Below, in pieces: positions 34,326 through 45,796 of a stretch of DNA of 64,000 nucleotides. This DNA comes from Panulirus ornatus (taxonomy: Eukaryota > Arthropoda > Malacostraca > Decapoda > Palinuridae). The stretch covers positions 16,663,775 through 16,727,774 of the forward strand of contig NC_092264.1 of assembly GCF_036320965.1 (NCBI RefSeq), in the 5' to 3' direction. The notes beneath the pieces are model-generated. The model had not been told where the DNA came from. It did no database searches and saw nothing but the letters and a program-made list of their open reading frames with translations. Each line of letters opens with the position of its first letter. Position 1 is the stretch's first letter. The translations under genes were made by a program, and so were the position numbers.

Positions 34326-34469
34326 ATATAGACACACTTTATAAACCGTGGTCACCCCACCACCGTGGGGAACCCATGGAATATATAGGGGCTCCTGAGG
34401 CAGAAAGGAAGTGGTAGGAATACAAGTGTTGTAAAAATTCTGGCTGCTTTGGGTAATACCATGAGAGAT

Positions 34470-34740
34470 GAGTCACCATCGGGACAGCTGTGTCACTGCC
34501 AGTTGAACAAAGAGTACAGTCTCATCAGGGAACTTCCCAGCTGCAACAGAGTCCATCCTGTCCCTGCTACTGAATGAAGCGCAGCCTTGGAGCCGCAGGA
34601 GGTTCTGGAAAGGAGATCCTTGGGTAAGCCATGGAAAAGTCTGTGGGACTTGGTTGTGGATAAGGAGCTGTGGTTCCGGTGCATTGCACATGACATCTGG
34701 AGACTGAGTGTGAGCGAATATGGCCTTTCTTCGTCTATTC
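34470..34740 (+). repeat. Dispersed repeat family C, copy 2
   Basis: Contains AGAGTACAGTCTCATCAGGG, GAGTCCATCCTGTCCCTGCT, GCAGCCTTGGAGCCGCAGGA, and later CGGTGCATTGCACATGACAT and GTGAGCGAATATGGCCTTTC. The last part matches the LINE tail at 25620-25690 (minus), so family C uses the same 3' end. The copy is cut by an AT run. Confidence 0.65.
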
Positions 34741-34747
34741 CTGGGTG

Positions 34748-34809
<62 letters not shown>
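34748..34809. repeat. (AT)n microsatellite
   Basis: Run of about 62 bp. Confidence 0.97.
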
Positions 34810-34812
<3 letters not shown>

Positions 34813-35162
34813 AGAAGGTGCGAGGAGGATAAGAACATCAGAACCAATGATCTTTTTTACGCTCATGCGAACACATGGGTTATATGATTACCCATTCACC
34901 TGTTTTTTTTTTTCTTTTTTAAACAGGTTAGGATCAGAACAGTCTGCTTCTGAAGCATTTCATCTCAGACATATAGACAAAGAGATCAGCGTCCCGCCTC
35001 ATTTACCATGACGAGCTCAATGCCAGACCGTAACAGTTACGATATATAGGTGTAGGTTATCGTAGACAGCATCTAAACTGTAGTTTGTGATGCAGACAGT
35101 TTGATGTTAACAGCCCCAGCCAAGCCAGAATGTCATGGTTGCACAATGTCTGTGTGAGGGGC

Positions 35163-35164
<2 letters not shown>

Positions 35165-35222
<58 letters not shown>
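35165..35222. repeat. (CT)n microsatellite
   Basis: CT run of about 58 bp. Confidence 0.97.
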
Positions 35223-35225
<3 letters not shown>

Positions 35226-35479
35226 GGCAAGCACCTGGTCCTCATCAAACTGCTCCACCATCCATGTCCTCTTACCCTCCGTGCTTCGGTATGTACACAG
35301 TAGTATTCCCGGATGCCCTGGCAGACTAAAGCGGGTACGGGGTCCTTGCCTACCCCACTCGCGACCTTCACCGCAAGCGTGTCTGAGGCGGGACCTCGCG
35401 TCCGCGAACCGTGTGAATGAATCCCAAGGATGTTGAACCTTGGACGTAAAATGTCCGTCACCTGATTTTTTCCCTCTTG

Positions 35480-37250
35480 AACAAACCCTCACTTTGTCTC
35501 CTCAGGTGATTAACAGGTCCTTGTGATCTGTATGTAGTGGGATGTAATGGCAGTTTTACGCCACACATATGACATGATTCCCCTCAGCGCAACCTCAGTG
35601 GAGACTCTGACTGTAAACAGAGACACGAAAGTGCAGTATATGTAGAAGGAACTCCACAGTACCCAACTCAAGCCGAAGAGTACACTATCCTGCGTGGATA
35701 TCTAAGGGCATCGCTCTGTATGTGATGAACGGGAAAGCTGAACAAAAGGAGACTTGGTGAAATGTTACGAACAATAATCAGGATAAGAGTACTAAAATGA
35801 AGATAAACTAATGGTGAAAAATCAAGACCAGTAACCGGACCTAAAATAATTGGCCCACATGTTAAAAAAGGTTCGCGAAATCGTATTGACCTCTGCCTCA
35901 GCGTCCTAATCAACAAAGGGTCATAAGACTTGTTCACCTAATCCCATCTATGGAAGCTTTAGACCTTAAAATGCGGACATAAACATTCTTTACATTTTCC
36001 ATAAAGCTTCAAACTATATAATACATAGGGTGACTGGCCAAGCCATTCAAAAATGAGGGAAATAGACAACTTTGACGTTGACTTAGTCTCGCTGTATTTG
36101 GCACGATCATACAGAACTTAAGAGTTTGAAATGTGTCAGTGTTTGATACAGTCACGTCCATCCCTTCCTGCAGCTTAAAGCGATCTCTTCTACGAAGAGA
36201 AAACATGTACCGGATGCGAAGATGAGTAATTAATTCAATGCTGTTGATTCAATCAACCAGTGATTTAGATATCGGTCACGAAATTTTAGACATGCAAAAT
36301 GAAAAGACCAACAATTTGCAACATAACTCCGGCGCAACGATAATTCAAAGAGTCTAACGGCAATGAGAATGTAAAATCGGCGATTTATATTGACGCATTA
36401 AATTTTTTAAAGCCGTCGCCTCCATCCTGACTCACTGGGAGGGTACCTCCATCCATGACTCAGCTGTCGTCTCCAGCCCTGAGTATGGAGGAGTTCCATG
36501 ACCAGTGCTTGTGTCGCTGACACACCCTCTCTCTTTCGTCTTCCTCCCGTGCCCCTACACCAGTAGGGTCATCAATAATGGTACCTCAACGCACAGATTT
36601 GATCTGGTATACGTTCTTTCTTCCGTCTTATCTGTGGCGACACTGTCCAAAATAAGTGAACGGCCTTGAATATGCGAGTTTATATTTGCTTCTCCTCTTA
36701 CCAGCGTCACCTGGAGCCAGATCTGTTATATCAATAAACTCCCACAATGACATGGACGCTTCCCTCAGTCTATCTACTCTAGAAATCGAGTGTCTTTCTC
36801 CTGCCCACAGACGAGGAGGCGTCTTCCTCTTCAGTTAAGATCTTTGCAATCAGGTGGCAGCCGTGCCCAGGCCTCATCACCAGCCATAACTCACTCCCAC
36901 TTGATAAACTATTGTCCACCAAACTACTACTGTGGAAATCTCGCCAGTCCCTAATTAGCTTTTTTGGTGCTCTTGTGATTTATGGGAGAGAATATAGCTA
37001 TTTACGATTACGATAAGATGGCTTGTGCATTATCAAAGGTGCAATTTAAATCTTCCTTATTACGACTAGGATATATTGGCTCTTGCCTTATTAACAGCGA
37101 AATCTAACTGTCCTTCCTTATTTGTTATATACGAGGCGGATGATGATATACTAAGACAAATATAATCGTATATATCAAACGATGATTTCTTGGTATACGT
37201 CATATATTGCGAATCTAATGGCTGGATCTGACCCACGTTGTGGCAGCCCA
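35480..37250. other. Unannotated non-coding stretch
   Basis: No exon, array or mobile element that I can support. Short ORFs (35668-35937, 36009-36206, 36656-36838) lack domains and context. Confidence 0.5.
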
Positions 37251-37259
37251 GGTTGGTGC

Positions 37260-37290
37260 GGCCTAGGCTAGGCTAGGCTAGGCTAGGCTA
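37260..37290. repeat. (GGCTA)n pentanucleotide repeat
   Basis: Five to six GGCTA units. Not the arthropod telomere repeat (TTAGG). Confidence 0.9.
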
Positions 37291-37387
37291 CAGCTGGGGG
37301 TGCTGTGATATGTGGCACGCCGGCCCATGTGTCACACGTGACATGTTAACAAGCATGAACACAGGAGATGCAAGATTAACTTGGTTT

Positions 37388-37475
<88 letters not shown>
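37388..37475. repeat. (GA)n microsatellite
   Basis: GA run of about 87 bp; an AC run of about 31 bp is at 37679-37710. Confidence 0.97.
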
Positions 37476-37478
<3 letters not shown>

Positions 37479-37678
37479 GGAATCCACCCTAAAACCTGCC
37501 TCTGGTTTTTCCCTGACGAAGAACTAATGTTTATTCTCCTATCTATATACAGACCCTCCCTCCCTCCCTCAACCCCAGATACTCCTAAGACCATCTGTGA
37601 GGACAAAGGTCCGTCAACATCATCTGAGGTGAGGCGAGAGGTCACCTTTTTGCTACCACCCTCGACAAAGGATTAAAA

Positions 37679-37712
<34 letters not shown>

Positions 37713-37904
37713 TTTTTACCAGTGAGCGGCGGAGGGAGGCAAATGTTTATTGATGGAATCCCCCCTCAACGTTATCAGGTTTGACAACACGCTGACTACA
37801 ATAGATTACTTGAGGGATAATGGTCTTAATTCCTATTTCTTAATCCACTGGATCCCTTTTTACCAAAGTTCTCAGGACCAAATCCTACAGGTATATATAC
37901 ATGT

Positions 37905-38085
37905 TTACCAAATGGCGTCCTATATACGTATCTTCGTTGTATATCAACGAACTTATATTTCTTTCTTCTTGTATCTCCCCTGATGATGTGATTATTACAC
38001 GAAAGTGCACTTGGGAACTTTTCGTGTTTCATTTTCCCCGTGGACTCATAGGAATATCTTGATCACGCGCAAAATTGTGATCCTT

Positions 38086-38090
<5 letters not shown>
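37905..38090 (+). repeat. Dispersed repeat family D, copy 3, longest
   Basis: Starts near TTTACCAAATGGCGTCCTAT, passes GTATATCAACGAACTTATAT, ACGAAAGTGCACTTGGGAAC and GGACTCATAGGAATATC, and ends with the near-palindrome TTGATCACGCGCAAAATTGT then GATCC, before an AT run. Confidence 0.72.
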
Positions 38091-38400
<310 letters not shown>

Positions 38401-38557
38401 ACTATTGGTCAAGAGCGGAGTGAGTATCATCAACAGCGCTAAGAACAAGTAAACAAGATATTACCAAACACCAAGAGCAAGAAAATCACAAACGAGTCAC
38501 GAAACATTTGATATTCTTAATCATCTTAAGCAAGTCATTCTAACTAAAGAGGCTGTT

Positions 38558-38668
38558 CAAAAGAAGGAACAGAGAATTGGGCCAGGTGAGGGTATTCCTT
38601 CAAAGGCCCAGTCCTCTGTTCTTAACGCTACCTCGCTAATGCGGGAAATGGCGAATAGTTTGAAAGAA
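38558..38668 (+). mobile_element. Family A fragment
   Basis: Starts at AAAAGAAGGAACAGAGAATT and ends CTACCTCGCTAATGCGGG, then AAATGGCGAATAGTTTG and an A/G-rich tail. The left half is missing at exactly the same internal point as the copy at 38150. Confidence 0.72.
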
Positions 38669-38699
38669 GAAGAAAAGAAAGAAAGACAGATGTATAACC

Positions 38700-38805
38700 C
38701 TAGGACGCCTTACAATAACTGCAAGGGGGTCCTGCAGCTCCAATGGCTGCGCTCACTCTGTAGCAGGGACAGCATGGATTCATTTGAAGCCTCAGGATCC
38801 CTGAC
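38700..38805 (-). repeat. Dispersed repeat family C, copy 3
   Basis: Reverse complement reads CCATGCTGTCCCTGCTACAG, then AGTGAGCGCAGCCATTGGAG and CTGCAGGACC, matching 34550-34610. Followed by an AC run (38813-38861). Confidence 0.65.
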
Positions 38806-38811
38806 GATAAT

Positions 38812-38863
<52 letters not shown>

Positions 38864-39372
38864 GGTATTGACCACACACTGTGATACATACACGTGATGG
38901 CCCCCATGTCTGTCAACTTTCACCGTACCTCGAGTCTTGCAGAGCAGACGTGATCCCTAATCACCAGGGACACCGCTTGAAGTATCGGGTCTCGGCCTAA
39001 CTTTCCTCATTTCCCTGCTTATCACCGTCCATTCATTTGCAGGAAAGGCAGGTCTATGAGATTTAGAATTCTCTCTTAAGGCGTTGTCTAATTCTAAGTT
39101 TTCAGCAACGCTATTCTGAGGAAGAGGTCGTAAATTGATTCGTGCCCCAATTGGTCTCTTAGAAATATTACCTGAAATCTATATCCGTCTACGTGGATAT
39201 ATAAAGACGAAGCATTTCCATGACTGAACATTTTTCCCATGACCTAGGCTACATAATATTCATCTCCGACCCCCAGTTATCGTACCGGAATTCCTCACTG
39301 TGGGACGCTGTTAAATTGCCATCGTACTTAAAGTTGTTTACTGCTCTGAGCACCACCGCATTTACCGGGGGT

Positions 39373-39438
<66 letters not shown>

Positions 39439-39445
39439 GAGGAGG
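39373..39445. repeat. (GA)n and (GGA)n
   Basis: GA run of about 61 bp ending in four GGA triplets. Confidence 0.96.
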
Positions 39446-39540
39446 ATTACCACAGCCTTCGCAAACCTTTGTGAAGATATTTGCGCGAGTATGTCTAAGA
39501 TCCTCTACTTTGTTCTGTGAGTTCATGGCATAATTCGGTA

Positions 39541-39753
39541 TCACGTGACGCTTGCTTTGCATTTCCTTTTATCCTTGTGAAACAATGTCGTGTGTCTTTG
39601 AAGAGCTGTCTCTCTTACGACGATGCGTGAGAGACATTTGCTACAACGAAGAGGGGCAGGAACTTTCCCCTTTTCACGGACAAAGGCGTCGTCAAACATG
39701 AAAACAGAACACATAAGGGAACTTAACACCAATATTACCAACAATATGTTCAA
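39541..39753 (-). CDS. Possible small secreted protein, 70 codons
   Basis: Seen: intact ATG-to-stop ORF reading MNILLVILVLSSLMCSVFMF, then DDAFVREKGKVPAPLRCSKC, and ending HKDKRKCKASVT. The first 20 residues look like a signal peptide, and the mature part is basic with three cysteines. No known family recognised. The surrounding DNA is AT-rich and non-repetitive. ORFs of this size arise by chance in 64 kb, so only the signal peptide and clean boundaries speak for it. Expression is unknown. Confidence 0.22.
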   Translation of the reverse strand: MNILLVILVLSSLMCSVFMFDDAFVREKGKVPAPLRCSKCLSRIVVRETALQRHTTLFHKDKRKCKASVT

Positions 39754-39985
39754 CGCAAATTAAAGATTTCTTTTGTTTTTCTATCTCAGCTTTACTCTTC
39801 TTATTTTTCTACAGCTCATGTGTTAATACATCTTAATATCATGAGTTCACTGTGGCGTGGTCAAATACCCTCATTCGTACCATTAATCCTTGCAAACTAG
39901 ACGCTGGTTTAAACATGTGTACCTTGTAGAAATATATGTGCCATATTTTATTCAGATATCTCGCTGGGCTTAGAAAACAAAGCAG

Positions 39986-39987
<2 letters not shown>

Positions 39988-40029
<42 letters not shown>
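39988..40029. repeat. (AC)n microsatellite
   Basis: AC run of about 40 bp; a shorter one is at 40232-40254. Confidence 0.96.
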
Positions 40030-40032
<3 letters not shown>

Positions 40033-40368
40033 ACAAACGCATGTAGCCACAACCTCTGGCATAACAACATAAATAAAGTTCCTTTTGAATCTCAAGTCTT
40101 GATTACTGCCATCATTCCCACTGAAGATTTATCTTATATTGGTTAATGTTTATGACCGGTTATAAACCTCGGTCTAATGGGTCGTCTCTGGTGTATATCG
40201 TATAGTTAACGTTCTGCTAATTTGTGCAAAAGACACACACACACACACACACACGCTCGGTGGCCAACAACGACACACACCCATGTAGGCACCTTTTTAT
40301 CTCTATAATCTCTCTTTCTCTTCTTTCCATCCCTCTCTGTCCTTTCCTACGTCTATTTCTCCATCATT

Positions 40369-40371
<3 letters not shown>

Positions 40372-40456
<85 letters not shown>
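40372..40456. repeat. (CT)n and (TATC)n microsatellite
   Basis: CT run of about 71 bp followed by three CTAT units. Confidence 0.96.
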
Positions 40457-40457
<1 letters not shown>

Positions 40458-41184
40458 AATCGACCAGCTCCAGCGCCCATTATGTGCCGCTCTGCATTGC
40501 TGACACTTGCATGTAGAAATGTTCCGTCATAAAGTTGCTTCATTTTTCACCTTCATTACCAATCGTCAACGTAAATCCTTCTCTGGATATATGACTGTGA
40601 AATTGTCGAAAAAAAAAAAATGATAATCCCACGTCCTTGACATGGGGGAGGTATAAGAAACAGCTTCAAGGCCAATTCTCAAGTAACTCACACGCCTCGC
40701 ACACACATGGTGCTGCTGGTCTCCGATGCAGGTGTGGCGCTGAGATCAGAAGGAATGGAAAGGATTAACATGTCTTAGGGACACCAAAGCGAAGGAATTT
40801 TATTAGCCTTTGTTTGTTGAATTCCTCTGGTACTGACCAGTCCAGTAACGCAGTGGACGGCATCTCACGTACGACATTTCGCTATGGGGGTCTATAACGT
40901 AGCGTACGCGTCACACGCTCATGTAGGCGTCTTGTCATGCGAGTTCCTCCTCTTCTGACCGTATTCGATCTCTTACTTGGTAAACAAGTCGATAAATTTC
41001 ACTGCAGTATTTCGTCACGGGTCACGCGACGTGCGACCTGTCACTCCTGTGTAACAAGTATGTAGGCTGGTCGTACCGGAACCGCTGCTCCCTCCGCCGT
41101 TGCGACAGTAAATACTGTGAGGGGACGTTTGGGTGGTCGTGTTTGTTTGTGGTGGCGGGATGGCAAGCGCTGACACAACCCCCG

Positions 41185-41253
<69 letters not shown>
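41185..41253. repeat. (CT)n microsatellite
   Basis: CT run of about 67 bp with one TT interruption near 41239. Confidence 0.96.
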
Positions 41254-41419
41254 CCATCGCCCTACTTGCCCGGTTTTTTTTACTCCCAGAGTTTACAAGG
41301 ATTTGCTTTCATGAGTCGTCCTTCTCTCTCTCTCCCACGCCGGATGAACACTGACGGCCTTTTCGTAGCGACGCTCTCATTCATACCGACTTTTCTTTTT
41401 TTTTTTTTTTCATTGGAGT

Positions 41420-43120
41420 AATTCGTTGTTACGGATAGACGTGTCAACAGAGAACACCTCTCCTTCTTGACGAACAGCGTCGTAAACATTACCCGATGAA
41501 GGCCTGCGAACGGAGACTCATAACCTATCATCTTTTTCTCCCCCGCCCCGACTTTATGACCGCGAATAAGGCAAGTATACACCGTCACCGACATGGCGGA
41601 TATGACACTCTCTTGGTTGACGTCTCTGCCACCAGACAGACGTCCTGGTGTGAGCTACGATGCTCAGGCGCTTTACATGAGAAAGGCAAAAGACGAGAAC
41701 TAATTATATGGCAGAGAGAGTCCCTTGCGCTTATCTGAACTCGTCCACTTGCTCAAAGAGATCTGTTAGTTCCTTTCTAATCACAGTTTTGACGTTTCTA
41801 ACTGAGAAACTCATGTTGTTTTCATCAGTCTTTACTGAGTGCAAGTTTGGCTACAGCATCATCATTATCATGCTCGCGGATGCTTATATAAGAGAGAATC
41901 CACAGCAAATTGATTTGAATCCCTCGAACTATAATGTTTTGAATATCTGTCTCTGGCTTCGGAGACCAACGTGTTACAGCCTGATCTTAGGGTGTTAAAG
42001 ACAAGTAGCAAAGACAATGGGGGATAATCAAACTATTTGTGGCAGTGATTTCTACAAGCTCAAGAGCAATGAGTATGACGGACAGTACAATAAACGGTAA
42101 GGTAGATGCGAAAGTGTTATTCTAATACATTTCTCTCTATCTATTACATTACCATTGGGCTGGATCACAATGGCAGCATTATCTGCCCTCCCAGTGGCAG
42201 AATCACGAGAATCGTCAGTATAGATGCACTGGCTCTGTTATATTCAATTTCGAGCATCTGTACATGTTCAAGTGCACTGGTTTTGGCTAAATGTTGAAGG
42301 TGAAGATTATAAGTAATTAGTGTCTTGGAGAAGCGAGATCTCAAGAATGAGGCCGAATGGTTACAGCAGCCCAGGCTTAACAGGCACTAAACCAAAAAAT
42401 TTCTCCCTCAATTAGTCTCTTTTTCCCCTTGAGTAGTTACGTCTATAAAAGTAACGATGATTGTAGCCTGCTACATTGTGTCATGCTTCATTCTCTCTCT
42501 GTTTACGTGAGGTGGGTAAGTAACACCACATAACCCAACTGAGACTCATCTACGCCAACCCGAAGCCTCACATCCAATTCATTATGTAAACCAGGTGGAA
42601 CTTACGAGGAGGCAGCTGCTTCTGCAGTCGCCCTTCCTCACTACTCAAACATACTGAGTCTATGCCACACCATCTACGGTTCCTTCTCGAGGCATCATCT
42701 CCTGAAATACCCGCAGCGCTCGGCAACGCTGCTGCAGCCCAGCAGTCAAACTTCTGTTTACACTCGACATGTCCATAAACCTGGTAACCATCGATGGGTC
42801 TAGTGCACGTCATTGGTGAAGTATTTGCCATTACTGCTGTTTAACGCCCCTTCTGATATTTCCTTTAACAATAAAGAGGCTGATTATGTGTTTTTTTGGG
42901 TCGTGCAGCCTTGGAATATGATGCGTAGTGATTGTTTTTGGCACCAGAGGGCCCAGTGGCTTGGCAGGGATAGGGCCTCTGGCGGCGGGAAGTCTACCAT
43001 CAACCAGTCCCCTTTAATCCCTCCCTCTCCCCGATCGTATCGGAACCTCCACCATATTCTCATCTTTGTATCTTCCTCTTATTTCTCTTCCCTATTGACA
43101 AGCCGCACGGAATTCCCTCG
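41420..43120. other. Unannotated non-coding stretch
   Basis: Short ORFs on both strands without domains or splice context. No repeat family recognised. Confidence 0.5.
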
Positions 43121-43124
43121 TTTT

Positions 43125-43218
43125 CTTGAGCGAAAATGTTTGAAGGTATAGTAGTCCCAACAGTGTTGCATGCATGTGCGGAGGGTGGATGTGTTGGAAA
43201 TGATATGTTTGATGACAC
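43125..43218 (+). pseudogene. LINE ORF fragment (RTE-like C-terminus), internally deleted
   Basis: Plus strand reads KMFEGIVVPTVLHAC in one frame, then VRRVDVLEMICLMT in another. These are the segments MFEGIVVPTMLYGC and VRRRMDVLEMRCLRT of the LINE at 24.6-25.5 kb, with the piece between them (EAWAMDR) lost. A short dead relic of the same family. Confidence 0.65.
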
Positions 43219-43944
43219 CAGTTCCTTTCATACATTTCCATCTACGTCAGAACCAGTCTTCATTACGTAATACAGTAAAAAAATCACAAGAATCCTGAAT
43301 AATAGCCAAATTCAAGTTCCAGTTTCCATCGACCCATGATTCGGCAACAGGTGCTGCTTGCGTAGAAATGTACCCTCTTGTGTCTTTGACCGACATCAGA
43401 CAGGCCAGCAACACCTCACTCAGAGAGGGAGGTCTAATAATGTGTCACTTTCCATTCGTTGGGTAGCACCTCTGTCATTTTAAATCTAAAAGTATCTTCT
43501 TTCTCTTCCCAGATCTTCTCCCCCGTCAGCAGACACCGAGCACCTCACCGTCCTACGGGAAACGCAGCCCACCGGAAGGTGCTCCTCAGCCACTTACAAA
43601 CCACAGCGCAGCAGTGAGGTGTCAGGTCCTTCTGAGGTAACGTCTTAGTTACAGTCACTTCGCAGAATGTGACCCCCTTTAAGTGACGGGGCGTCACTCA
43701 GGCCGCGTGACGCGGCTGGGGGTGGGTTGGGAGGGAGGGGATTAGTCCATCCATCACCAAGTACTCAGCGGTGAAGGGGAGTGTGGTGTCACCCAGGCTG
43801 TGTGATGGGTGAATGAGGTGCCTGGCCATCCATCACATTTGCCTCGGACGACTTTTTACTTGCCGCTCGTCGTCGGTGTTAACGACGAGGCTGCCCCACG
43901 TCGCCAGCGTGACACATGAGGACACTACTACAGGAGTGCCTTGT

Positions 43945-44222
43945 TATATGTCCCCAGTGATCGCGAGGTTGCTACTTACATATCGCCAGTGATCGCGAGG
44001 TTGCTACTTACATATCGCCAGTGATCGCGAGGTTGCCACTTATATATCGCCAGTGATCGCGAGGTTGCCACTTACATATCGCCAGTGATCGCGAGGTTGC
44101 CACTTATATATCGCCAGTGATCGCGAGGTTGCCACTTATATATCGCCAGAGATCGCGAGGTTGCCACTTATATATCGCCAGTGATCGCGAGGTTGCCACT
44201 TATATATCGCCAGGGTTGTCGA
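43945..44222. repeat. 32-bp minisatellite
   Basis: Eight units of CAGTGATCGCGAGGTTGCCA plus CTTATATATCGC, followed to 44345 by strongly diverged units (CACCAGTATTCTCGAGGTTG). Confidence 0.93.
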
Positions 44223-44349
44223 AGTCGCCTCTTATAACAGCGCTCACAGGGTTGTTTGTTATATATCACCACTATTTACGAGTTGTCTTTTATATGTCAC
44301 CAGTATTCTCGAGGTTGGATGTTATATATGGCCAGTGTTCTCGGAGATG

Positions 44350-45757
44350 GCCATAGCTGACCAGCGTCAGCAGAAGGTCTGTTGGCCGTTGAATATCGTC
44401 TGTATTCTAAGGAGTTTGCCTGCCATGCCTCACCAACAGTCAAAGATATCCGCTGACGGTGCGATGGCACTATATGTCGCCGCCAGGTAAACTAAGGTCG
44501 AAAATCATATGATTCTTAAAAGTATATCGCTTAAAACATGAATTTAGAACAGTTTTAGAGAATATCAATTCAACACTAAGTCAAAGAACAGTAAAAGACA
44601 CTATAGGAATTGATTCGACTCCTCTAGATGATGCCAGTGTACATTTCAACCCTTTATGAATAGAATTTCTTCCCCTCTAACGCCAACAGCATAAGTCATT
44701 CCTTGAGTTCAGTGACACAGCATGTGCAGGGGGCAGCGCTGGGGTCGCAAAAGATAGACGTGATTATTTCTTTAGGATACTTTGGCCAGTTTGTTTAGGT
44801 AACCGTAGAAGAAAAAGTCATTATTGTATTCTATAGATGGATTTTACCTCCTCTTTAATAAGTTAGATGTTCTCGTTGTCCTAAACCTTATCATTCCTCA
44901 TTATTCAATATAGTGTCTTTGTCAAGTAAGATTGTACCGATTCGCTGATCCCACTGGAGAACGAATCACTGAGACGTATCAATGTCACGAATTTCCAAGC
45001 CACGCACGTATCTCCATCCCCGAAGTAATATTACACACGAATTCGCTCTTTCCGGAAGATCGCTTGAGGTAAACGTGCATATTATTACATCCTTGAAAGA
45101 ATACAATTTTGAATATTATTAATACCTACAAAATGGAGGTCATCCTTGAGAAAAAAATAGCTGCAATCAGGCCAAAAAGCTGTGCTAACTACGGAGTACT
45201 GACACTTTACATATTACTTGAGATTACCCTAACGTGTTCTCCGTTTTCTCTCAGAAATAGATAATGTTTTAATAATAATCTAATCCTTGGCTCGAGATGG
45301 GATGTTTGGTTTAGTGGATTCCTCTCACAATTCTAGATCATTTGTCACAAAGAAGGTACAGTTATTCCTGATATGACCGTCGTACAACCACTCATGCAAA
45401 TCTGAAAACGTTTCTTGCCAGATCAAACTTACTGAATACCAAACAATTTTGCATTAGCCTATGAAAGAACAGGAGAACTGGTCAAGGAAGTACTTCAGTA
45501 TAGCATGGAATTAAAACATCTTTCAGGAGAGATTCGTAAAGACATTATTCTCTCTGAATATGACCCATCTACATACCCTCAGCCTATAATCAGTATGCTG
45601 TAGTGAGAGGGAGAATCATATACAGTTCGACGAAATCATATGCAGTTCCACGTACGTGTTTGACGAGAAACAGGCGAAGCCATCCAAAGCGCCTGGGAAA
45701 AGGCGTTCTCACCAGTGGAAACCCCAGCAGCAGTCAACCCTTTCCTAGTTTGTGTAT

Positions 45758-45796
<39 letters not shown>

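Noticed and set aside
37260..37290. GGCTA repeat as telomere-like sequence
   Set aside because: The arthropod telomere repeat is TTAGG; this is a short interstitial pentanucleotide run.
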